Assembly (NCBI GenBank): GCA_016584305.1
Contig: JACEEZ010023664.1
Coordinates: 560,583-624,582 of the forward strand
From: Chionoecetes opilio
Taxonomy: Eukaryota; Arthropoda; Malacostraca; Decapoda; Majidae
Direction: 5' to 3'
DNA: 64,000 nucleotides
The position numbers were made by a program, and so were the translations under genes. Below, one piece after another: positions 12,680 through 21,600 of this stretch (positions are counted from its first letter, which is position 1; each line of letters begins with the position of its first letter). A model generated the notes under the pieces. It did not search any database, had not been told where the DNA came from, and saw only the letters and a program-made list of their open reading frames with translations.

Positions 12680-15600
12680 CCCTCCTCCTCCTCCTCCTCC
12701 TCCTCCTCCTCCTCCTCCTCCTCCTCCTCCTCCTCCTCCTCTTCATGTCTCACACCATCTCACCACCACCAGATTCGTAAAAAAACAAAGGCTTTCACCA
12801 GTCCCTGTAATGCGAAATGTCTCTAACACGGTAGCAGTGCGGACTCATATACCCACGCTAGACGAGGATAAACTGTATTTCACTTTGAGATGGCGGTGGC
12901 CATGTGGTTAGTGCCTGAAAATGGTAAACTCAGTGCCCCAAGTTAGAGTCCTGCTGAAGCAAAATCTTCCTGCAGTCATAGTGTGGATGAAGATTTCCCA
13001 CATTTTAATTTTTTACATTTTTTTTACCTCGGAGCCTGTAGCGCCTGTAGGCTATTTTTTCTATTGAGGGCTCAGGTGGTTGGCCCTGCACATTCTGGCG
13101 GGTCGGGATGGTTAACCCTCGCCCGTTGGTGGCGCAGTGGATTTTTATAGTGACACCTGTGGTCTTAGGTGAAGGTCCAGTTTTCTCTGATGTTCGGAAC
13201 CTCAGTCAGGCTCATGCTGCCACCTGGTGCTCCCTCCGCCGCACTTGTAGTCGCAGTCGAAAGAACTGGTATGCTGCATGTGGGTTTCTTCGGCCACTCG
13301 ACGATGGATTTGACAGTTGTTTCTTGGTGGGACTTGAACCCGGGACCTTGTGCTCACCTCCAGGCTCTTGTCGACCGCATAAGATAAGGTCGACAGAGTT
13401 GCCCCCGGCAGGATTCTAACTCGGGACATTGAGCTCACCACTCCAAGACGCTAACCACTCGGCCACCGCCTCCCCACATGGTGCCCATCAGCCCCTCCTT
13501 TAATGGCAAGTGCATCAGGAGACATAAGAGGGTGGTATGAGCCTCTATTCATGACAGATGTCACGGGAAAAGAAAACTATGCCTGTGCTACCATGGGTGA
13601 GGTTCAACTATCTGAGATATGTTAATAAAGAAGCCTACAGGGGCTGTACATTCAGATTTAAAATGAAAATTAATTGAAATGTCATCAATTTTCAAGTGTA
13701 AAATGTAGAATTATATTGTTCTAATTTTCAATATCAATTGTATCACCTATGATGGCAAGGTGCAGTCAGGCTGTTTCAGTGTCCTGGTTTGATTTGTACA
13801 CAGCCTCGTCCCTAGGGTTACTCTTGTTAGGGATGTATAGAGCTTAAACAACAAAGAACCAGGTAAATACCTCAAGTCATCAAAACTGTCCATCCCCAGC
13901 ACACATTTTCAGTTCATCTTCCCTCAGGCATCATCTACACCTTCAATGTGGAGGTCCCAAGAGAGGTGCGAGCATTGGCATCAAAAGAAGATGTGACCAT
14001 CTCGGAGCACAAGGTCATCTATCACCTCATTGACAGCCTCAAGGAGCAGATTTCTGCACGGCTGCCTCTCAAGGATGAGGAAGAACTACTTGGTAAGTTA
14101 AAATATTTCTCTTCATATTGTCATTGCCATTAAGATATTTGAAGTCTGTGCAACTGTGCATAGCATGTCTACTGCCACACAGTGTACATGGCCGGCAACT
14201 CATGTGCCGGTACTTTGTGTGTTTTTAACTCCTGATCCTATACAGGGAAGTCCCGAAGATACGAGCAGTTAGGTTCCACCTGGCATATTCGTAAAGCGAA
14301 ATCTCGTATAGCGAACTACATAACTAATGGTAAAATATAGGTTTGGTTCCAGGACCCCATCAAAGACATGTTTTTCAAGCTAAAATAAACTGTAGCGGTC
14401 CCAAGGTTGGGTTCGCACACCTGGCTAATTACCCCTAAAGGTCAGGCTGCACACCTGGCTAATTACCCTAAAGGTCACGCCTTGCTTGGGGTGACCTGAC
14501 TGGGGTCAACCAAAATCCCCCTTTGTCCAGCCCGGGAGTCCTGTATTCAGTCAGGTACCTACCAACCACTACAGTGAGAGGAACACCACTCCTCCTCTCC
14601 CTGTGTTCCTCTCACTGTAGTGGTTGGTAGGTAACTGACTGAATACAGGACTCCCAGGCTGGACAAAGGGGGATTTTGGTTGACCCCAGTCAGGTCACCC
14701 CAATCAAGGCGTGACCTATAGGGTAATTAGCCAGGTGTGTGGCCTGACCTTTAGGGGTAATTAGCCAGGTGTGCGGCTCCAACCTTGGGACCGCTACAAA
14801 ACTATACCAAACACAACAAACACAATGTTTGAATGTCGTAGCATTGGATTTTCGATCTCGTATATTGAAAATAGACCCTAATTTACTCAGCTCGTATCAT
14901 TGATTTCTCGTATACGAATGCTCGTATAACAGGACTTCCCTGTATTTCTATGAAATAATCACCCAGAGAACCCAAAGTAATTGTGAAACCTAAAACTAAT
15001 TACATACATCAAAATATCAAATGTTATTGATGTTCAACAATACTTACTTGATAATTAACTATAGATTCACAGTTTCACTTTATATTTTTGTTTCATAACC
15101 GTAATATTATGATTTTACCTCATTGTAGCTAAAGAGGTATGACTGTATGTTGCATGATAAATAATGTCACCTGGCCAGAGCTACCCTAAGGTTTAAGGAA
15201 TCAAAACTAGAACAACCACTCCCTAGCAGTAGCCTTACCTATCTCCACCTTCATGGGGTGCCCCTTAAGTACACCAAGATAGAGTTAGATCTGACAGGGA
15301 AGGCACGGGAACATGTGCCAATTTGTTTTTAGTTTTTATTCATGACATTCATGGGAGCCGAGCCTTTCCAAGTGTGCTGCACCAAGCCTGGCACCTGTCA
15401 CTGAGCCTCGAGGAGGGAAGAAAATTGGCTATTGGCAGCAGAAAAATAGGCATCTTTTTTCTCTTTGAAGGAAAGAGTTACCATATTTTAATAATATATT
15501 CTTATTTTTCCATTTTCTGATGTGGACATCATGGGCATCTATTCATTCTCTCTTGATTTTTAACTCCATATAATAGCACCTCTAAGTCATCAAGTTACTT

Positions 15601-18600
15601 CATATTATCCTAAATTATCCATTTTGAGAAGTGACATTATTATGTCTTGTCGTGTCTCCATGATTATGTAATATTGTGTGGCTTACTCATGTTCTCATTA
15701 TATCAGGTATGTTCTCGGTGTTAACTTGCCACGGTCAGGCTGGCTTTGCAAAGGAAATTGAGATGAAATAATAAAGTAGGTAATAACAAACAGCTATCAT
15801 CAGCCACATTGTACATTATTATGATGCTACAAATATCTGAAAGGCACTCATTGTCACATATTTTAACTGAGGAGTTGAAGAAAAAGGTTTTATGTGTTGG
15901 GTTACAACTAAGCAGACTTACATTCACAGGTGAAGCAAATGTCCTAGAGGAGTTCGTGATCACCGAGGGACGAAAGAAAATTCCCGTTGCTGGATCCCGC
16001 TGTGTTAAAGGCAACCTGAAGAAGCATGCCCTGTACAGGGTGGTGCGCGGCCAAGACCTAATTCATCAGGGTGAGTTGTTGTTGTGACTTTGCTCTAACT
16101 CGAAAATACTTTAGTCCAATGCAACATTAAATTATAGATCAGTGTCATTGACTAGCACAGTAATGCAAGACATGTGAGAAAATAATAATGAACCAATGGA
16201 CGGAATAACAATCTGTGCCATTGAATTAGGCACGATACGCCCGAGAGCATTCGTTTGGCTACGTCAACATATCCCCTTGGCATCAAGTTTGTATGGGAGT
16301 AACTGCATTTATAGTAAATCTGTCATGTAATTAAGATAATTAGCAACTTAATGAGGCATGTCCCATGGAATCAGTGTCATGTTAGTCTGGGATCCAAGGG
16401 CCAAAAATGTGCAAGATAATGCTTTTCATGTGACACCCCTGCTGTACATTTTTTGGCATTTGAATCATGTATGTGGGGGTGAAGGACACCAGAAAAGTGA
16501 CTTTGGCAAGTTGGATCGGATTGCGCAACTTCTCCAGGGACGATTTTTTGACTTTAGCCGCCAAATTCCAATATCGAAAAAACTAGGGTTAGGGGAATGG
16601 CAAATCCCTGTATCTCTTGAACCCTGCATCTCACAGTAACAAACTACCACTCATTCTCTTTGGTAGAATGTCAGCTTTCAAATGATGTATAACACAATTT
16701 TTGATTGAATGACTTCTGGTGTCAGGGGAGGTCAAAAGATCACAGAAAGTAGGTCGTGTTGAAAATCTAGGCCTTGCATTATTAAACAAGTGTAATTTTG
16801 CTGCCTCATAGTGTTATGATAAAGCAATCCTTGATATTAATGTGTTCTGTGCATCCTCCTGATGTTTTTGGGAAATGAAGGTTAGGGCTGAGAAACATTT
16901 TGCCTCTTTATTTTGAGTGACTTTGGGGGGGGGGTCATTTTTTCAGAAATCCCAAAAATTATGTATTTTCGTAAATAGTTATATTCTCGTAAAATTAATA
17001 TGTTAGTAAGTTGAACTGTTATTATGTATGGAACTGTTGAAGCAAGTTGAAGTTGTTGACTGGGATAGAGTCAAGAAAACTTACCAGTTATACAATGCTG
17101 ACAAAATCAGTGTGCCCAATATAACATTTGCAACACAGCAGAAAAAAGGAAAGAAGAAGCAAGACAAGATCCAACAAGTACTATCTGAGGACAGTGGAGT
17201 TACAAGTGCCGTTTGTGCCACACAGGATGTAAGTGATGAAGTAAGGATTAATGCGTTCAGTTATGAGTGGTTGGAATACCTGCCATCTCTGTTTGAACCA
17301 GACAGGGATGAATATACAATACGGAAAGGAACCAAATCAGACTTTATAATAACACTACAGGATAATGTTGCTGATTTATGGGTGCCTTGAAGGCATTGCC
17401 CATCGGTTGTGCATCAGAGTTAGTGAATCTTATTGATGAGATGTCATTCATCCATCTAACGTTTTCAGACTCTAGGTGCGAGTACATTCGGGCAACTGCA
17501 AGAGAGGTACAAGAGTTAAATCATGAGTATGAAACCTGTAAACTATCAGGAGGTACACTTCATTGGTGATAGGTATGACTTTGGCCTGCAGAGTCTAAAG
17601 GGGGACAAACGCCACAGACGGGAAATGGATGTGAGCTCACCCGTGTATGTTCCTGCAGACACTGGCCATTCCTCCATAGAAAGGATTGTTTCAAACCCGT
17701 GTTTTCATGTAAAGAACAATTTTAAAGATGAGAGTTTTCAAGTGTTCTCTGCTTTGTCAATATTTTTGTCTCGTGCAGAAAAAGTAAAGGATAAACTACA
17801 TTTTTATTAAGAACTGTTTCAGTTGTTTTACTAAAGACTACAGTTATACCGAATTCTGATATGCCCCAAAAAAGCACAGAGAATTTACGGTAATTGATAG
17901 ATCATTCAGGCTCAAAGTGCAGAAGAAGTGACAGCGCTAGAGACATCTGGTGGCATTAGCTTTAAAAGTACCCCATAACAGACCGGCAGTATGGTTTTAG
18001 GAAAAGGAGATCATGTGTGACTAATATAAGCTTTTACTCAAGAGTAATTGATACAACACAGGAAAGAGATGGATGGGCAGATTGTGTATATCTAGATCTA
18101 AAAATGGCATTTGATATATGTAGTTCCCCATGAGAGGCTACTTTGGAATTTAGAAAATATAGGAGGAATCAAAGGGATGATCAAAACCTGGATGGAAAGT
18201 TATCGGAGAGGAAGAGAAATGAGAACAGTAGTGAAAGATGAAAAATCTGAATGGAGAAAGGTATTTAGTGGGGTACCACAAGGATCAGTGTTGACACCAA
18301 TAATGTTCATGATTTATATCAATGACATAACTGATGAAGTTAAAAGTTATATAAGTTTGTTTGCGGATGATGCAAAACTATTAAGAGAAATGAAAAGGCG
18401 AAATGTGACATTTTTCTGGGCATACTATATGAGAAAGGAGTTGAAAAACATGTTCCACTATATATACTACACCAAAAGAAAAAGGATATAAGAATGGTTT
18501 AACCCCTTGAAACCCAGCACGTAATTTCCATTGTAATTTGACTACCATTAGACGTTTTTAAGTTAATATAAGCAATGTTTTATCGATATGACCTGTTTTG

Positions 18601-21600
18601 TATCTTTGTCGACTAACTAATTTGATATATTAAGCTACTTTTCGTAATTTTATGGCTCGACAACTTACAATTTTTTATAGCAAAGGAAAGATCTGGGCAT
18701 GAAGGGGTTAGTGGAAGATGTGAGAGGACAAAGAGAATAAGGGATGAGGCATGGAAAAGAGTAAAGAAAAATCGGACACAAAGAAATAAAGAAGACTATA
18801 AATTAGCAAGAAATGAAAATGTGTGCTTATTTTGCTTGTGCTTGGAGAGAGGAAGAGAAGAGTTATGAGAAGGATATGGTTGAAAAGTGTAAGGAAGAAC
18901 TCAAACTGTTTTACAGATTTATCAATGGAAGAATATAAGGACATAAGTGGAGAGACTGAAAGAAGGAAATATAATATATGAAGATTAAAAAATAATGAGT
19001 GAAATTTTAAATAAAAATTTTCAGCAAGTATTCACAAAAGAATCAAAATTCAACGAACCGCAAGGAATGAAAAAGTCCGAAAGGAGTGGAAAAAAACCAT
19101 AAAGAAGGAGGAAGTTTGTGAATTGTTGAAGGAATTGGAGGAGAGGAAAGCACTAGGACCAGACGGAGTGTCGGGTTATGTTTTAAAAGAGTGCAGAAAG
19201 CAGTTGGTCGAACCAGTATACGATATACCGTAAATGGCGGCGTACAAGTCGACTCTTTGAGCTTGAAAATTTTTCTCCAAAACTAGGGGTCGACTTGTAC
19301 GGCTAGGATAAAATGCGAACCTTTACCACTGAATGGCAAACAAGTGGATCAGCACTACTAACAATTGCTGTACACCACTTACAGTAACTCCAGCAGGTTA
19401 CCACAAATATTTCCAACTAAAACTTGTGTTCGGTGAACTTACTTAACATATTTAACACACAGATTAATATATAAATAATAAAATAATAATAAAAATTCAG
19501 TTTATATCAATGCCAAACCATACATAGGTTTGTTTCCAACAGCTGATACACAGATTGTAAACACTGACCAGAACGCCACTGAACCCAAGTGGCCAGTCAG
19601 ACAACTACAATATGCGCCACTTCCAGAGCAGTCCAAGGTCGCTCTCCAACTGCCTGGCTGCTCGCCGAGCACCTCTCCGCGCTGCTAGCGCTGTACGCCC
19701 AATTCATCGTACCTCACACTCTAACAATACAACTGGTAATTCTGATCTACATATATATCGTGACCATACACTACAGGGATAAAGACTTTGTAACCTTTGG
19801 CCTACCAGTAGCCTACCGTATTTTTCGGGCCAACTTATACGGCAAGTATGGGCCTAACCCGTAATCTTGAGCTAATAATCTTGCGGTCGACTTGTATGCC
19901 ACAATTTACGGTAGATAAAGTGCTCATGAATAACGGGAGAAGTGCCAAAGGAGTGGAAGAGAGCAGATATAGTGCCAATATATACAAATGGGAAGAAGGA
20001 TGAACCATTAAATTATAGACCAGTGTCATTGACCAGCACAGTATGCAAGATATGTGAGAAAATAATAAAAAAGTAATGGCAGGAATACTTGGAAAATGAA
20101 GGTATAATAACAGACCGGCAGTATGGTTTTAGGAAAAGGAGATCATGTGTGACCAACTTAATAAGCTTTTACTCAAGAGTAATTGATATAACTGATATAA
20201 GAAAGAGGTGGATGGGCAGACTGTCTGTATCTAGATCTTAAAAAGGCATTTGATAAAGTTCCACATGAGAGACTACTTTGGAAATTGTAAAATATAGGAG
20301 GAATCACAGGGGTGATCAAAACCTGGATGGAAAGTTATCTGAGAGGAAGATAAATGAGAACAGTAGTGAAGGATGAAAAGTCTGAATGGAGAAAGGTATT
20401 TAGTGGGGTACCACAAGGATCTGTGTTTGCACCAATAATGTTCACGATATACGTCAATGACATGACGGAGGAAATAAAAAGTTATATAAGTTTGTTTGTG
20501 GATGATGCAAAACTATTAAGAGAAATAAATAGCTATAAAGATTGTGAAACACTACAAAATGACCTGAACAAATGCTTCGTCTTCTCCATCTACGAATGGA
20601 GCAGAAGATGGGAAATGGAATTTAATGGGAATAAGTGTCATGTGATGGAAATTGGAAAAAATGAAGAGATATAAATGGCCATATACAATAGGAAATGAAG
20701 TAATTACAAAGGTTCATGAAGAAAAGGACCTGGGAGTGATAATGCAAAATAACCTACAACCAGAAAAACATATAAATAACATTTTTGGAGATCCGTACAG
20801 GATGTTTATGAATACATGTATTAGAGTGGCATTTCATTACATGGACACAAATATGATGAGAAAGATAATTACTGCAATGATCCGACCAAAAGTGGAATAT
20901 GCTGCCATTGTGTGGTCCCCATATAAAAAGAAGCATGTGAAAAAGTTGGAGAGGATACAGAGAATGGCAACAAAGATGGTACCAGAGCTAAAGAACTTTC
21001 TTATGAGGAAAGGTTGAAAGAGATAAAGTTACCAACACACGAGCAGAGAAGAGAAAGAGGAGACTTAATAACAATTTTTAAACTGATAACAAAGATGGAA
21101 GAAACAGACAATGAGAGACTACTGACTCGGAAACAAAGAGAAGGTCGATACACAAGAGGACATACAAAACAACTAGGAAAAGGGAGATGCCTGAACAACA
21201 TAAAGAAGTACAGCTTCCTTCATAGAAATGTAGAAGGTTGGAATGGACTAAATGAGGAGGTGATATCGGCACATAATGTGCACCAATTGAAAGAAAGACT
21301 GGATAATGTAGATACGGAGACGGGACGACAGGAGTGTAGCTCAGGGCCTGTAAAACACAATAGGTAAATACACGTATACGCAGCCTTTTCCCAAACCATT
21401 GTATTTGCTGTTCAAACACAATATTCACATTCGCATTCGGGAATAATAAATATTATTATTCACATTCGCATTCACAAATGTTGAAAAATACATATTCGGA
21501 CCATCTCTAACAGGTACTATGGGTTTTCATATCTCCTTCACTATCAAGACAACTTGGTCTTTGTTTATACTGTACTGTACATGAAATAAAGTTCATGATA

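Noticed and set aside
12553..12826. Long frames of poly-Glu, poly-Arg, poly-Phe or poly-Ser
   Set aside because: They are translations of the (CCT)n/poly-T tract, not genes.
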